The notes: generated by a model from the letters alone, not told the origin. DNA of 64,000 bases from Microvirga terrae (GCF_013307435.2 NZ_CP102845.1:3966001-4030000); one strand, 5' to 3'. Counted from the first letter of the stretch, positions 42,191-51,673 are shown. A program made the numbers and translations.

Positions 42191-42778
42191 TCAGCGGACG
42201 ATGACCTTCGAGTTCAGCGCGACCCGGTTGTAGAGATCGATCACGTCGATATTGCGCATCCGGATGCAGCCCGACGACACCGCATGGCCGATCTTCTCAG
42301 GCTCGTTGGTGCCGTGGATGCGGTAGAGGGTGTCCTTGTTGCCCTCGTAGAGATAGAGCGCCCGCGCGCCGAGCGGGTTCTCCGGGCCGCCCTTCGTGTA
42401 TTGGACGTGGGGCCAGCGGGCCTTCATCTCGGCCGGCGGATTCCAGTCCGGCCATTCCGCCTTGCGGGCGATGGTGGCCGTGCCGGTCCAGCCATAGGCC
42501 TCATCGCCGACGGCGACGCCGTAGCGGATCGCCTTCCGGTTCGGCTGGACGAGATAGAGCTGGCGCTCCTTGGTATCGACCACGATCGTGCCGGGCGCCT
42601 CGCCGGTCGGATCGTCGATCATGTAGCGCCCGAAGCGCGGATCGTCGTCGGCCTTCGGGACCTGCGCCATCCACTCGGTATCGCGGGCCGAGACCTGGGG
42701 ATCCGGGACACCCTTGAAGTTGCATCCGGCCAGAGCCGCGATCATTGCCAAAAGAAGGGGCAGACGGAAAAGGCGCAT
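42191..42778 (-). CDS. L,D-transpeptidase (YkuD) lipoprotein
   Basis: 195 residues; the start at 42778 gives MRLFRLPLLLAMIAALAGCN, a lipoprotein signal with lipobox ALAGC. The YkuD domain spans about 60-195: IVVDTKERQLYLVQPNRKAI, then the catalytic signature HGTNEPEKIGHAVSSGCIRM with His, Ser and the nucleophilic Cys. It cross-links peptidoglycan or attaches proteins to it in the periplasm. Divergent from the deacetylase gene. Confidence 0.93.
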   Translation of the reverse strand: MRLFRLPLLLAMIAALAGCNFKGVPDPQVSARDTEWMAQVPKADDDPRFGRYMIDDPTGEAPGTIVVDTKERQLYLVQPNRKAIRYGVAVGDEAYGWTGTATIARKAEWPDWNPPAEMKARWPHVQYTKGGPENPLGARALYLYEGNKDTLYRIHGTNEPEKIGHAVSSGCIRMRNIDVIDLYNRVALNSKVIVR

Positions 42779-42975
42779 CGTGTAAAGCTCTGCAGAGTCA
42801 ACGCTTGGGGCGAGACATGATTTCGTTTCCGGCCGGTTTATAGGCCGTGACGTCGTCAAGTCGAATCGAAACACACCATGGCACGGCTCCGCATCCGAAA
42901 GTGTTGCATCGCAACAACATAGACAGCCGCTCGTGACGCTGCGACACTCGCGGTGGTCCCACCACAAGAAGACCC

Positions 42976-43917
42976 ATGTCCACGCTCTACATCGCCCATC
43001 CGGCCAGCCTCGATCACCAGACACCGCTTGGCCATCCCGAACGCCCGGACCGCATCCGCGCCATCGAGCGCGCCCTCGAGAAGGAGCGGTTCACCTCGCT
43101 CGTCCGCGAGCAGGCGCCCATGGCCGAGATGGAGAGCCTCGCCCTCGCGCATCCGGAAGAGTACATCGTCCGGCTCCGCAACATCAGTCCCCGAGAAGGG
43201 TTAGTCCGGATCGACGAGGACACGGTCATGTCGCCGGGCACCTACGAGGCAGCTCTCAGGGGCGCCGGCGGCGCCGTGATGGCAGTGGACGAGGTCATGA
43301 CGGGCCGGGCCACCAACGCCTTCGTGGCGATGCGCCCGCCCGGACACCATGCCGAGCGCGTCCGGACGATGGGCTTCTGTTTCTTCAACAACGCAGCCAT
43401 CGCGGCGCGCCATGCGCAGTCGCGCCACGGCGCCGAGCGGGTGGCGATCTTCGACTGGGACGTCCACCACGGCAACGGCACGCAGGACATCTTCTGGTCG
43501 GATCAGAGCGTGCTCTATTGCTCGACCCACGAGGCTCCCCTGTATCCCGGAACAGGCGCCCTCTCCGAGACGGGCGAGCACGGCACCATCGTCAACGCGC
43601 CCTTGAACGCGGGCGACGGCAGCGAGGCGTTCCGGGAGGCGGTCGAAGCCGCAATCCTGCCCCGGATCCACGATTTCGGCCCGGACCTGATCATCATCTC
43701 GGCGGGTTTCGACGCCCATTGGCGCGATCCGCTCGCCAGCCTGAACCTGATGGAATCGGATTTCGCCTGGGCGACGCAGAAGCTGATGGACCTCGCCAGT
43801 CGCCATTGCGGGCAGCGGATCGTGTCCGTGCTCGAAGGCGGCTACGACCTCGAAGGCTTGGCGAAATCGACCGCCTTCCATCTCGACGCCCTCATGGGGC
43901 GTGAGACCGGGACTTGA
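42976..43917 (+). CDS. histone-deacetylase-family protein (acetylpolyamine aminohydrolase-like)
   Basis: 313 residues. It carries the class II HDAC/AcuC-AphA signatures: RPPGHHAERVRTMGFCFFNN, zinc ligands in FDWDVHHGNGTQDIFW, SAGFDAHWRDPLA, and the end motif LEGGYDLEGLAKS. A zinc-dependent amidohydrolase that removes acetyl groups from polyamines or protein lysines; substrate not known. The start is MSTLYIAHPASLDHQTPLGH. It stands alone between divergent and convergent neighbours. Confidence 0.93.
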   Translation: MSTLYIAHPASLDHQTPLGHPERPDRIRAIERALEKERFTSLVREQAPMAEMESLALAHPEEYIVRLRNISPREGLVRIDEDTVMSPGTYEAALRGAGGAVMAVDEVMTGRATNAFVAMRPPGHHAERVRTMGFCFFNNAAIAARHAQSRHGAERVAIFDWDVHHGNGTQDIFWSDQSVLYCSTHEAPLYPGTGALSETGEHGTIVNAPLNAGDGSEAFREAVEAAILPRIHDFGPDLIIISAGFDAHWRDPLASLNLMESDFAWATQKLMDLASRHCGQRIVSVLEGGYDLEGLAKSTAFHLDALMGRETGT

Positions 43918-43951
43918 GCGAAGTCCCACACGGCACGCTCAGCGCTTCACA

Positions 43952-43987
43952 GATCGAGATCACCGGCACAGGGCCGGTGATGACGTG
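43952..43987. repeat. dispersed palindromic repeat, family A (half unit)
   Basis: ATCGAGATCACCGGCACAGG...GGTGATGACGTGG after the deacetylase gene; matches the right half of the other family A copies. Confidence 0.7.
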
Positions 43988-44017
43988 GCAGGTTTCACGA
44001 AGCCAGTGAGGCTCCCA

Positions 44018-45307
44018 TCAACACTCGATCGGCTCTTCGCTCAGCAGTTCGATCCCGAAGCCCGAGAGGCCCACATAGGAGCGGCTCGACGTCGCGAAGT
44101 TGCGGATCGACGCGACCCCGAGATCCCGCAGGATCTGCGCTCCGAGGCCGATCTCGCGCCACTGGCTGGAGCGCATCGCCTCCGAGCCCGTCTCGTCATT
44201 GTCCGAGAAGGACGTGGTCGGCACGCCGGCGGTGCCGTCGCGCAGATAGACCAGGACGCCCCTGCCCTCCTTCACGAAACGCTGCAGGGCGGTGTTCACC
44301 GTCTTGCCGCCCTCGAACACATCGGTGAGCGCATTGGCGCGGTGCAGGCGCACAGGGAGGTTCGTGCCGTCGCCGATGCGGCCATGGACGAGGGCGATGT
44401 GCTGCACGCTGTCGAAGGGCGTCGAATAGGCATAGCCGGTGAACGAGCCCCATTGCGTCTCGACCGGGAAAGTGGCGATCCGCTCCACGAGCTTCTCCCG
44501 CGCCTGACGATAGGCGATGAGGTCGGCGACCGAGATCCGCTTGAGATTGTGCGTCTCGGCGAAGGCGTCGATCTGCGGACCCTTCATCACGGTGCCGTCG
44601 TCGTTGGCGAGTTCGCAGATCACGCCGACCGGGGGCAGGTTCGCGAGTTTGCACAGGTCGACCGCCGCCTCCGTATGGCCGGAGCGCATGAGGACGCCGC
44701 CGTCCTTGGCGATGAGCGGAAAGACATGGCCCGGGCGGACGAAATCGGCCGCCCCCATGTTGTTGTTGGCGAGCGCCCGCACGGTGTTCGAGCGCTGCTC
44801 GGCCGAGATGCCGGTGGTCAGCCCGTGCTTGACGTCCACGGTCACCGTGAACGCAGTGCCGAGCGGCGCGTCGTTGGCCTGCACCATCGGATCGAGCCGC
44901 AGGCGGCGGGCTTCCGCGACCGTCAGCGGCGCGCAGACGATCCCGCAGGTGTTGCGGATGATGAAGGCCATCTTCTCCGGCGTGCACAGGGAGGCGGCGA
45001 CGATGAGATCGCCCTCGTTCTCGCGGTCGTCGTCGTCGGTCACGATGACGATTTCACCACGGGCGAAAGCCTCGATGGCTTCGGTGACGGAATGGGGCAT
45101 CCAGGCCTCCTTGGCGGATTCGGGCAGAAAATCATTGGGCGTCACCGCCCCGCGGGTCTCGCGGGCAATCAGTTCGGCGGTATCGCGGGAGAGCCAGGCC
45201 TGTTCGGAGTTGCACAGCTGGGTGACGGCGCCAGGGGTGACGCCGATCCGCCGCGCGAAGGCTACGCGCGACACGCCGTTGCGGGACAACCAGTCAGCCA
45301 GTCTCAT
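44018..45307 (-). CDS. ribB: HTH-RibBX fusion: 3,4-dihydroxy-2-butanone-4-phosphate synthase with regulator-like N-terminus
   Basis: 429 residues in three parts. Residues 1-60 are an XRE-like helix-turn-helix (LSRNGVSRVAFARRIGVTPG, AVTQLCNSEQ). Residues about 72-270 are a RibB domain with VTDDDDRENEGDLIVAA and RPGHVFPL, which makes the 4-carbon precursor of riboflavin from ribulose 5-phosphate. Residues about 280-429 resemble GTP cyclohydrolase II (FPVETQWGSFTGYAY, VLVYLRDGTAG) but lack the zinc-binding CDC-type cysteines, so that activity is probably absent (RibBX type). A 9-bp-arm palindrome lies 24 bp upstream of the start. The HTH suggests the enzyme represses its own gene (inference). 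Confidence 0.88.
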   Translation of the reverse strand: MRLADWLSRNGVSRVAFARRIGVTPGAVTQLCNSEQAWLSRDTAELIARETRGAVTPNDFLPESAKEAWMPHSVTEAIEAFARGEIVIVTDDDDRENEGDLIVAASLCTPEKMAFIIRNTCGIVCAPLTVAEARRLRLDPMVQANDAPLGTAFTVTVDVKHGLTTGISAEQRSNTVRALANNNMGAADFVRPGHVFPLIAKDGGVLMRSGHTEAAVDLCKLANLPPVGVICELANDDGTVMKGPQIDAFAETHNLKRISVADLIAYRQAREKLVERIATFPVETQWGSFTGYAYSTPFDSVQHIALVHGRIGDGTNLPVRLHRANALTDVFEGGKTVNTALQRFVKEGRGVLVYLRDGTAGVPTTSFSDNDETGSEAMRSSQWREIGLGAQILRDLGVASIRNFATSSRSYVGLSGFGIELLSEEPIEC

Positions 45308-45330
45308 GCCGGAGGCTTAGCCGATGGAAG

Positions 45331-45351
45331 GATTTTAGTAAAACTAAAATC
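45331..45351. promoter_or_regulatory. palindromic operator candidate upstream of HTH-RibBX
   Basis: Perfect 9-bp arms GATTTTAGT (45331-45339) and ACTAAAATC (45343-45351) separated by AAA, 24 bp upstream of the ribB start. The AT-rich palindrome stands out in GC-rich DNA, lacks a T-run tail for a terminator, and fits a dimeric XRE-type binding site. The fused HTH is the obvious candidate ligand. Confidence 0.65.
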
Positions 45352-45402
45352 TGCAAGCCGGCCCTTGCAGAAGTGCTTGGCGCCGTCTCGTCGGAACCAC
45401 CC

Positions 45403-45500
45403 ACGTTATCACGGGCCTCGTGCAGGCGATCCCGATTGCCTGAAGGCGCCGCCCCCACTGGACCGGGATGGCCGGAGACGGGCCCGGCCCTGACCTCCCG
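45403..45500. repeat. dispersed palindromic repeat, family A
   Basis: Diverged inverted pair (ACGTTATCACGGGCCTCGTG...GATCCCGATTG and CCGGGATGGCCGG...GGCCCTGAC) between ribB and aroC. Confidence 0.7.
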
Positions 45501-45524
45501 ATGACACGCTTCGACGTTCTAGCC

Positions 45525-46640
45525 TCAGGCCTGGAACGGCCAGGAGGGACCCTGCCCGACTTGGCCGCGGTGGCGCAGGAGGTGGTCGGCCAGCACGCAC
45601 GCGACCATGGCCTCGCCCACCGGCACGGCCCGGATGCCCACGCAGGGATCGTGCCGTCCCTTGGTCCGCACCTCCGCCTCGGCGCCACTGCGGGTGACGC
45701 TGGCGCGCGGGGTGAGGATCGACGAGGTCGGCTTCACGGCGAAGCGGCACACCACGGGCTGGCCGGTGGAAATGCCGCCCAGCACGCCGCCGGCATGGTT
45801 CGACAGGAAGGTGGGCGCGCCCTGGTTGCCGGGGCGCATCTCGTCGGCGTTCTCCTCGCCGCGCAGGCTTGCGGCCGCGAAACCGTCGCCGATCTCCACG
45901 CCCTTGACGGCGTTGATCGACATCAAGGCGGCGGCGAGATCGGAATCGAGCTTGCCGTAGATCGGCGCGCCGAGGCCCGCAGGCACCCCCTCGGCGACGA
46001 TCTCAAGGACCGCCCCGATGGAGGAGCCGTCCTTGCGCAGGCCGTCGAGATACTCCTCGTAAAACCGGGCCGCCTTGGGGTCCGGGCAGAAGAACGGGTT
46101 GCGCGCCACCTCGTCCCAGTCCCAGCTGCCGCGATCAATGGCATGCGGGCCCATCTGGACGAGGGCGCCGCGAATGGTGATGCCGGGAAGCACCTTGCGG
46201 GCGATGGCGCCGGCCGCCACGCGGGCCGCCGTCTCGCGGGCCGAGGAGCGCCCGCCGCCGCGATAATCGCGGATGCCGTACTTCACGTCGTAGGTGAAAT
46301 CCGCGTGCCCCGGGCGGTAGGATTCCTTGATCTCGGAATAATCCTTTGAGCGCTGGTCCACGTTCTCGATCAGGAGCGCGATCGGCGTTCCGGTCGTCAC
46401 CTGCCGGCCCGTGCGCTCGTCGGTGAACACCCCGGACAGGATCTTCACCTGATCCGGCTCCTGGCGCTGGGTGGTGAAGCGCGACTGGCCCGGGCGCCGG
46501 CGGTCGAGCTCCGCCTGGATCTCGGCGGCCTCGAGCGGGATCATGGGCGGGCAACCGTCCACCACGCAGCCGAGGGCGGGTCCGTGGCTTTCGCCGAAGG
46601 TGGTGACGCGGAACAGGTGGCCGAAGGTGTTGTGGGACAT
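45525..46640 (-). CDS. aroC: chorismate synthase
   Basis: 371 residues; the start at 46640 gives [20 protein letters not shown], the family's N-terminus. All signatures are visible: [38 protein letters not shown] with FMN-binding residues, and [17 protein letters not shown]. It converts 5-enolpyruvylshikimate 3-phosphate to chorismate, the last step of the common aromatic pathway, using reduced FMN. Its nearness to ribB links two flavin-related steps, but they are separated by a repeat and about 20-200 bp of promoter space. Confidence 0.97.
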   Translation of the reverse strand: MSHNTFGHLFRVTTFGESHGPALGCVVDGCPPMIPLEAAEIQAELDRRRPGQSRFTTQRQEPDQVKILSGVFTDERTGRQVTTGTPIALLIENVDQRSKDYSEIKESYRPGHADFTYDVKYGIRDYRGGGRSSARETAARVAAGAIARKVLPGITIRGALVQMGPHAIDRGSWDWDEVARNPFFCPDPKAARFYEEYLDGLRKDGSSIGAVLEIVAEGVPAGLGAPIYGKLDSDLAAALMSINAVKGVEIGDGFAAASLRGEENADEMRPGNQGAPTFLSNHAGGVLGGISTGQPVVCRFAVKPTSSILTPRASVTRSGAEAEVRTKGRHDPCVGIRAVPVGEAMVACVLADHLLRHRGQVGQGPSWPFQA

Positions 46641-46660
46641 GGCGCTTCTTCGAGGTTCTA

Positions 46661-46770
46661 ACGCACCGTGCGAAAAAGCGGACCCGGTTTTTCGCGTCGA
46701 ACGGTGCGCCACTCAAGGGGTTGAGCATCGGACGTGAAAAGTGGGTCCACTTTTCACGTCCGATGCTCTA
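46661..46770. repeat. dispersed palindromic repeat, family B
   Basis: Two hairpin units. The second (46723-46768) is a perfect 22-bp inverted repeat beginning GAGCATCGGACGTGAAAAGT with a 2-nt centre. The first pairs GCACCGTGCGAAAAAGCGGA with its inverted partner ending CGAACGGTGC. Same family as 52876 and 55034. Confidence 0.8.
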
Positions 46771-46875
46771 GGCCTCTTAGAACCAAAGCGGCCGGGTGTC
46801 ACGCCCGATGCGCCGCCCCCTCGACGCGTCGATCACAGGCCGGATGCCGGCCCTTCCGCGACGCTCGGCCCGGCG

Positions 46876-47268
46876 CTACTCCACGCGGATCCTGTACGTT
46901 CTCGTCAGGAGCGTCTGCGTCGCCAGGTCGTTCCAGCTCCAGGGAATGTCGAGCACGACCTCGTCCATCCCCTTAAAGCCCTTCTTCGGCGTATACACGT
47001 AGGCGAGACCGCGGACCTTCGTGCCGGGGCAGCGCGTGTCCTTGCCCAGCGCCTGTTCGTGCGGTCGGATCTGGAGGGTGCCGTTGGCCGGCGCCTGGCG
47101 CACCTTCACGTCGGGGATCACCGACGGGTAGCAGGTATTGACCTCGTACCCCAGAAATCCGTCGATGGCCGAGACGGTATTGGCCTTGACGGTCCGCTCG
47201 ATGGTCTCGGCGGAGCCGGGAGAAGTCAGCAGAGCCAGCCCTGCGGCGGCAACTATGAACCGGCACAT
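46876..47268 (-). CDS. secreted hypothetical protein
   Basis: 130 residues with a Sec signal (FIVAAAGLALLTSPGSAETI, cleavage after about residue 20). The mature part is beta-rich, Ig/cadherin-like in rhythm (VKVRQAPANGTLQIRPHEQA, GLAYVYTPKKGFKGMDEVVL), with two Cys (NTCYPS and TRCPGT) that could form a disulphide. The 'YTPxxGFxGxDE' pattern is common in bacterial cadherin-like domains. Periplasmic; function unknown. Confidence 0.7.
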   Translation of the reverse strand: MCRFIVAAAGLALLTSPGSAETIERTVKANTVSAIDGFLGYEVNTCYPSVIPDVKVRQAPANGTLQIRPHEQALGKDTRCPGTKVRGLAYVYTPKKGFKGMDEVVLDIPWSWNDLATQTLLTRTYRIRVE

Positions 47269-47528
47269 GATCGATCGCCTTCACTGTAACGATGTTTCAT
47301 GAGATGAGCATATTCCTCGGGCGGGCTCAAGCGGCCACCCCGGGGCGTCGCACGGGGACCAGGGTTCGCATGCTCCTGCCGGTCGCGCCTGACGAGGCAC
47401 GCCCCACGACCCGGCCCGGGCGGCGCGCGACCGGAACGGGGGCATGGACCGGGAGCCGCCGCGGACGGCCGGCTCCGCCCGTGACCGGTGAGGAGCGCCC
47501 TCCGGGCGCGAGAGTCTGACCCGCGTCG

Positions 47529-49460
47529 TCAGATCTCGATGGAGCTGCCGATCTCGACCACCTGGGCGGCCGGGATGCAGAAGTAATCCGCCGTCAGCTC
47601 CGCATTGCGGTTCAGCATGGCGAAGATCACCTCGCGCCAGAACGCCATGCCGGGAAGCTTCCTGGAGGCCACGATCGTCTGACGGCCGACGTAATAGGTC
47701 ACGGTATCCGGATCCAGACCCGGCAGGTCGAGACGGGCCGCCGCGTCGCGCAGCGCCTTGGGCACGTCGGGCTTCTCCGTGAAACCGAGGCGCAGGACGA
47801 GGCGCTGAACCCCCTCGCAGATCGGCACCAGGTGGGCACGCGCCTCCTCGCCGACCGTCGGCTCGTCGGTGACCACGACCGAGACGAGGAACACGGTCTC
47901 GTGCAGCACCCGGTTGTGCTTCAGGTGATGCAGGAGGGTCCCGGGGATTCCGGTCGGCGACGCCGACATGACCACGGCGGTTCCCGGGATGCGGATCGGC
48001 GGCTGCTGCTCCAGGAGATGCTGAAAGTCCTTCGTGGACATGCGCAGATGCGTGCGGGCGCGCTGGACGAGCTGCTGGCCCTTGCGCCAGGTCAGCATCA
48101 TGAAGGCGGCGCTGAGCGCGATGAGGAGCGGGAACCAGCCACCCTCCAGCAGCTTCGTGGTGTTGGCGGCGAAGAACACCAGATCGACCAGCAGCAGGGT
48201 CCCGTTGAGCAGGTAGACGAGGATCGGCCGATGGCCCCAATGGATGGCCACGAAGGTCGCCAGGATCGTCGTGATCACCATGTCGAGCGACACGGCCAGC
48301 CCGTAGGCGCCCGCCAGGCGGCTCGACGATCCGAAGCCGAGGACGGCCGTGAAAGTCAGCAGGGCGAGCGCCCAGTTCACGAATGGCACATAGACATGGC
48401 CCCGTTCATGGGTCGAGGTGTGAATCACCCGCATCCTGGGCAGGAAGCCGAGCTGGATCGCCTGTTGCGTCAGCGAGAAGGCTCCCGTGATGACGGCCTG
48501 CGAGGCGATGACCGTCGCGAAGGTGGCGAGAACGACGAGCGGATAATGCGCCCAGTCGGGCGCGAGGTGATAGAAGGGGCTTTCGACCGTGCCCGGATTC
48601 GTCAGGAGCAGGGCTCCCTGGCCGAAATAGTTGAGCATGAGAGCCGGCAGGACGACGAAGAACCACGCGTTGCGGATGGGGGCCGGGCCAAAATGGCCGA
48701 GATCCGCATAGAGCGCCTCCCCGCCCGTGACGGTGAGGAACACCGCGGCAAGGACCGCGAGCGTGACCGACAGATCCGTGTTGAACAGGAAGGCCAGCGC
48801 GTGAATCGGGTTGATGGCGGCGACCACCCCGGGCGCGGCCATGATCCCGCCGAGGCCGAGCAGGCCCAGGATCGAAAACCAGATCAGCATGAACGGGCCG
48901 AAGACCCGGCCGATCCGGCCCGTGCCCATGCGCTGGAGCGCGAACAGCGTCACCAGGATGACCATCGTGATCGGGATCACGTAGGGCTTGAACTGGTCGG
49001 AATCGACCGCGAGGCCCTCGATGGCGCTCAGGACGGAGATGGCCGGCGTGATCGTCCCGTCCGCATAGAGCAGAGCCGTGCCGACGAGGCCGAGCACCGC
49101 GAGATACATGCGCCAGGAGCCGGGCTGAATCCGCCGGACACCAAGGAGCGCGAGCAGCGCGATGATCCCGCCCTCCCCGCGGTTGTCGGCGCGCAGGATG
49201 AACAGGCAGTACTTGATCGAGATGACCACGATGAGCGACCACAGGATCAGCGAGAGCACCCCCAGCACCGTGGCCGCCGAGAGGACGCCATGGTCGGCCG
49301 CGACCGCCGCCTCGCGGAGCGCATAGAGCGGGCTGGTGCCGATGTCGCCGAACACAACGCCGAGAGCGCCGAGAACCGCCGCCCGGGAGGCAGTGCCGGT
49401 TCTCGCATCATCGGCATGGGCGTCGGCGAATGTGGCCATGACGATCCGGGTGTGCGGCAC
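47529..49460 (-). CDS. kup: KUP-family potassium uptake transporter
   Basis: 643 residues. The hydrophobic N-terminal about 450 residues contain some 12 membrane helices with the KUP signature GVVFGDIGTSPLYALREA, YCLFILRADNRGEGGIIALL and LYADGTITPAISVLSAIEGL. A soluble C-terminal domain (about 460-643) follows. Imports potassium with protons across the inner membrane. Sits alone between repeat-bearing intergenic regions. Confidence 0.96.
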   Translation of the reverse strand: MPHTRIVMATFADAHADDARTGTASRAAVLGALGVVFGDIGTSPLYALREAAVAADHGVLSAATVLGVLSLILWSLIVVISIKYCLFILRADNRGEGGIIALLALLGVRRIQPGSWRMYLAVLGLVGTALLYADGTITPAISVLSAIEGLAVDSDQFKPYVIPITMVILVTLFALQRMGTGRIGRVFGPFMLIWFSILGLLGLGGIMAAPGVVAAINPIHALAFLFNTDLSVTLAVLAAVFLTVTGGEALYADLGHFGPAPIRNAWFFVVLPALMLNYFGQGALLLTNPGTVESPFYHLAPDWAHYPLVVLATFATVIASQAVITGAFSLTQQAIQLGFLPRMRVIHTSTHERGHVYVPFVNWALALLTFTAVLGFGSSSRLAGAYGLAVSLDMVITTILATFVAIHWGHRPILVYLLNGTLLLVDLVFFAANTTKLLEGGWFPLLIALSAAFMMLTWRKGQQLVQRARTHLRMSTKDFQHLLEQQPPIRIPGTAVVMSASPTGIPGTLLHHLKHNRVLHETVFLVSVVVTDEPTVGEEARAHLVPICEGVQRLVLRLGFTEKPDVPKALRDAAARLDLPGLDPDTVTYYVGRQTIVASRKLPGMAFWREVIFAMLNRNAELTADYFCIPAAQVVEIGSSIEI

Positions 49461-49532
49461 GCCCGCGGGGCCTGCGCTTAAGGATAACCGGCAGGGTACT
49501 GCTCAGTTCCTGGATCGGGCAAGCCTCTCGCC

Positions 49533-49681
49533 GTCATGGTCGGCCTTGTGCCGGCCATCCAGCATCCTCGGAGCCGACGCCCACCGACGTCATGGCCGGG
49601 CTTGTCCCGGCCATCCCGATCGTTTGAAGCGTGGCGCTCTTCATCATCGGGATCGCCGGCACAAGGCCGGTGATGACGTGT
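49533..49681. repeat. dispersed palindromic repeat, family A (double unit)
   Basis: Three to four half-units in a row upstream of kup, including GTCATGGCCGGGCTTGTCCC...ATCCCGAT and ATCGGGATCGCCGGCACAAG...GGTGATGACGTG. Confidence 0.8.
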
Positions 49682-49747
49682 GAGGTGAATGGCCGACCAA
49701 ACCGTCGCGCGCTCAGCAATCCGCATCGCCATCCAGTGTCCGGAAAC

Positions 49748-50167
49748 TCACCGATACGGGTAGCAGCGGTCGCGGTCGAGGGTCAGGCCGAGATGCACGC
49801 CCAATGCGTGGATCGCCTCCCCGTGCTCCGGATAAGGATCGCGGTTCTCCGGCCCGACGACGATGATCCTGAAATGCCGGTTCCCCTCGCCGTCGGGCGG
49901 CAGCATCGCGGTCGCCAGAGCCGTCCCCTCGGCGTCGCGGAGGGTCAGGAACAGCGGCATGACTCGCCGGACATGGGCCTTGAGCCCGATATTCTGCTCG
50001 ACGAAGGGCGACGAGGTTGCCCGATAGCTGTCGGTGGCCGCCTCCCAGGCATGGCGGAAATGCTTCTCGACCGCATGGCCCATGGCGTCGGATTCGAGCG
50101 CGGCCTCGCCCTCGGTCTCGATCCGGAACCAGGTCTTCGCTCCAGGAGCATCGCAGATGTATTGCAT
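49748..50167 (-). CDS. hypothetical protein (139 residues)
   Basis: A soluble alpha/beta protein starting MQYICDAPGAKTWFRIETEG, with a helix EKHFRHAWEAATDSYRATSS and a C-terminal HGEAIHALGVHLGLTLDRDR. No signal peptide or known domain. It lies 45 bp downstream of the histidine phosphatase gene on the same strand, so the two may be co-transcribed. Conserved-looking but unassigned. Confidence 0.7.
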   Translation of the reverse strand: MQYICDAPGAKTWFRIETEGEAALESDAMGHAVEKHFRHAWEAATDSYRATSSPFVEQNIGLKAHVRRVMPLFLTLRDAEGTALATAMLPPDGEGNRHFRIIVVGPENRDPYPEHGEAIHALGVHLGLTLDRDRCYPYR

Positions 50168-50212
50168 ATCCTGACAACGCGGGAGCGCCGCGAAGGTTGT
50201 CGCGCCTGCCCG

Positions 50213-50806
50213 TCACACCCAGCGGTGATGGCGGCCTTCGATGACGAGCACCCGGCCCTGCCAGATGTCCATGCTGGCGGCCTGGCGGGAGGAGACGCCG
50301 CAGCAGATCGACAGGAAGGCGCGGGCGACGCCGCCATGGGCGACGATCACGGTGTCGCGGGTGAGGTCGTCCAGGATCGGGCGGATGCGCTCGACCAGCA
50401 TGGCGTAGCTCTCGCCGCCGCCGGGCGGCGCGTAATGCCACTTGTCCTGCTCGCGCAGGGCCGCGAGCTGCGGCTCGGCCTTGCGGACCTCCTTCCAGGT
50501 CATGCCCTCCCAGGTGCCGAAGGTCAGCTCGACCAGGCGCTCGTCGAGCCGGTAGCTCTCGGGATGCAGGCCCAGCGTCTCGCGCAGGATCTCCATGGTC
50601 TCGCGGGTGCGGGTCATGGGGCTCGCCACGTAGGCGAGGTCCTCGACATGCGGCACGAGCGCCTTCAGCTTGCGGCCCGCCTCCTCGGCCTGGACGCGGC
50701 CGACGTCGTTGAGCGGAATGTCCTTCTGACCCTGGAGTCTGCCCTCCAGATTCCAGTCCGTCTCGCCATGGCGAATGAAGTAGATCGTGGGGCGGGACGG
50801 GGTCAC
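50213..50806 (-). CDS. histidine phosphatase family protein (phosphoglycerate-mutase-like)
   Basis: 197 residues with the full active site: FIRHGETDWNLEGRLQGQKD with the phospho-accepting His, Arg in SPMTRTRETMEILR, Glu in LTFGTWEGMTWKEV, and the second His in TVIVAHGGVARAFL. The length fits small cofactor-independent-site phosphatases such as GpmB/CobC relatives; the exact substrate is unclear. It follows fabI on the same strand with about 42 bp between. Confidence 0.9.
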   Translation of the reverse strand: MTPSRPTIYFIRHGETDWNLEGRLQGQKDIPLNDVGRVQAEEAGRKLKALVPHVEDLAYVASPMTRTRETMEILRETLGLHPESYRLDERLVELTFGTWEGMTWKEVRKAEPQLAALREQDKWHYAPPGGGESYAMLVERIRPILDDLTRDTVIVAHGGVARAFLSICCGVSSRQAASMDIWQGRVLVIEGRHHRWV

Positions 50807-50848
50807 TGGTCTTGGTCCGATACGCTGGGGTGACGCGGCAGGCCGAGG

Positions 50849-51673
50849 TTAGTCCTTGTCGAGGGACAAGTCCGGCGCTTCAGGATTCTTCATGCCGACC
50901 ACGTGGTAGCCGGCGTCGACATGGAGGATCTCGCCGGTCATGCCGCGCGACATGTCGGATACGAGATAGGCGGCGGTCTCGCCGACCTCCTCGATGGTGA
51001 CCGTGCGGCGCAGCGGCGAGTTGTACTCGTTCCACTTGAGAATGTAGCGGAAGTCGCCGATGCCGGAGGCCGCGAGGGTCTTGATCGGACCGGCCGAGAT
51101 GGCGTTGACGCGGATGTTCTTCGGACCGAGATCGGCCGCCAGATAGCGCACCGACGCCTCGAGAGCGGCCTTCGCCACGCCCATGACGTTGTAGTGCGGC
51201 ATCCACTTCTCGGCGCCGTAATAGGTGAGCGTCAGGAGCGAGCCGCCGTCGTTCATCAGCTTCTCGGCCCGCTGGGCGATGGCCGTGAAGGAATAGCAGG
51301 AGATCAGGAGCGACTTGGTGAAATTGCCCTCGGAGGTCTCCACGTAGCGGCCGGTGAGCTCGTCCTTGTCCGAGAAGGCGATGCAGTGGATGACGAAGTC
51401 GATGGAGCCCCAGAGGCGCTTCACCTCCTCGAACACCGCGTCGATCGTGGCGCCGTCCGTCACGTCGCAATGGCCGACCACATGGGCGTCGAGCTCCCGC
51501 GCCAGAGGCTCGACACGCTTCTTCAGGGCATCGCCCTGATAGGTGAAGGCGAGTTCCGCTCCGTGCTGGTGGGCAGCCTGGGCAATGCCCCACGCGATCG
51601 AACGGTTGTTCGCCACGCCCATCACCAAGCCACGCTTACCGGCCAGGATGCCGGTGGCCTTTGTCTCCGCCAT
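50849..51673 (-). CDS. fabI: enoyl-[acyl-carrier-protein] reductase, NADH-dependent
   Basis: 274 residues. NADH-binding GLVMGVANNRSIAWGIAQAA, the catalytic Tyr-x6-Lys (HYNVMGVAKAALEASVRYLA), and the FabI-typical YYGAEKWMP and DVTD segments. Reduces enoyl-ACP in the last step of each fatty-acid elongation cycle, and is the target of triclosan-type inhibitors. It lies between the DnaJ-like gene (upstream) and the histidine phosphatase. Confidence 0.95.
   Translation of the reverse strand: MAETKATGILAGKRGLVMGVANNRSIAWGIAQAAHQHGAELAFTYQGDALKKRVEPLARELDAHVVGHCDVTDGATIDAVFEEVKRLWGSIDFVIHCIAFSDKDELTGRYVETSEGNFTKSLLISCYSFTAIAQRAEKLMNDGGSLLTLTYYGAEKWMPHYNVMGVAKAALEASVRYLAADLGPKNIRVNAISAGPIKTLAASGIGDFRYILKWNEYNSPLRRTVTIEEVGETAAYLVSDMSRGMTGEILHVDAGYHVVGMKNPEAPDLSLDKD

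Noticed and set aside
45308..45400. FMN riboswitch upstream of ribB
   Set aside because: The leader is too short and shows none of the conserved RFN-element stems; only the palindrome is present.
43901..45493. Plus-strand open frame of 530 codons over ribB
   Set aside because: Arg/Gly/His-rich translation with no motif, opposite to a clearly recognised RibBX gene.
47832..49481. Plus-strand open frame of 549 codons over kup
   Set aside because: Antisense to the potassium transporter; highly charged low-complexity translation typical of shadow frames.
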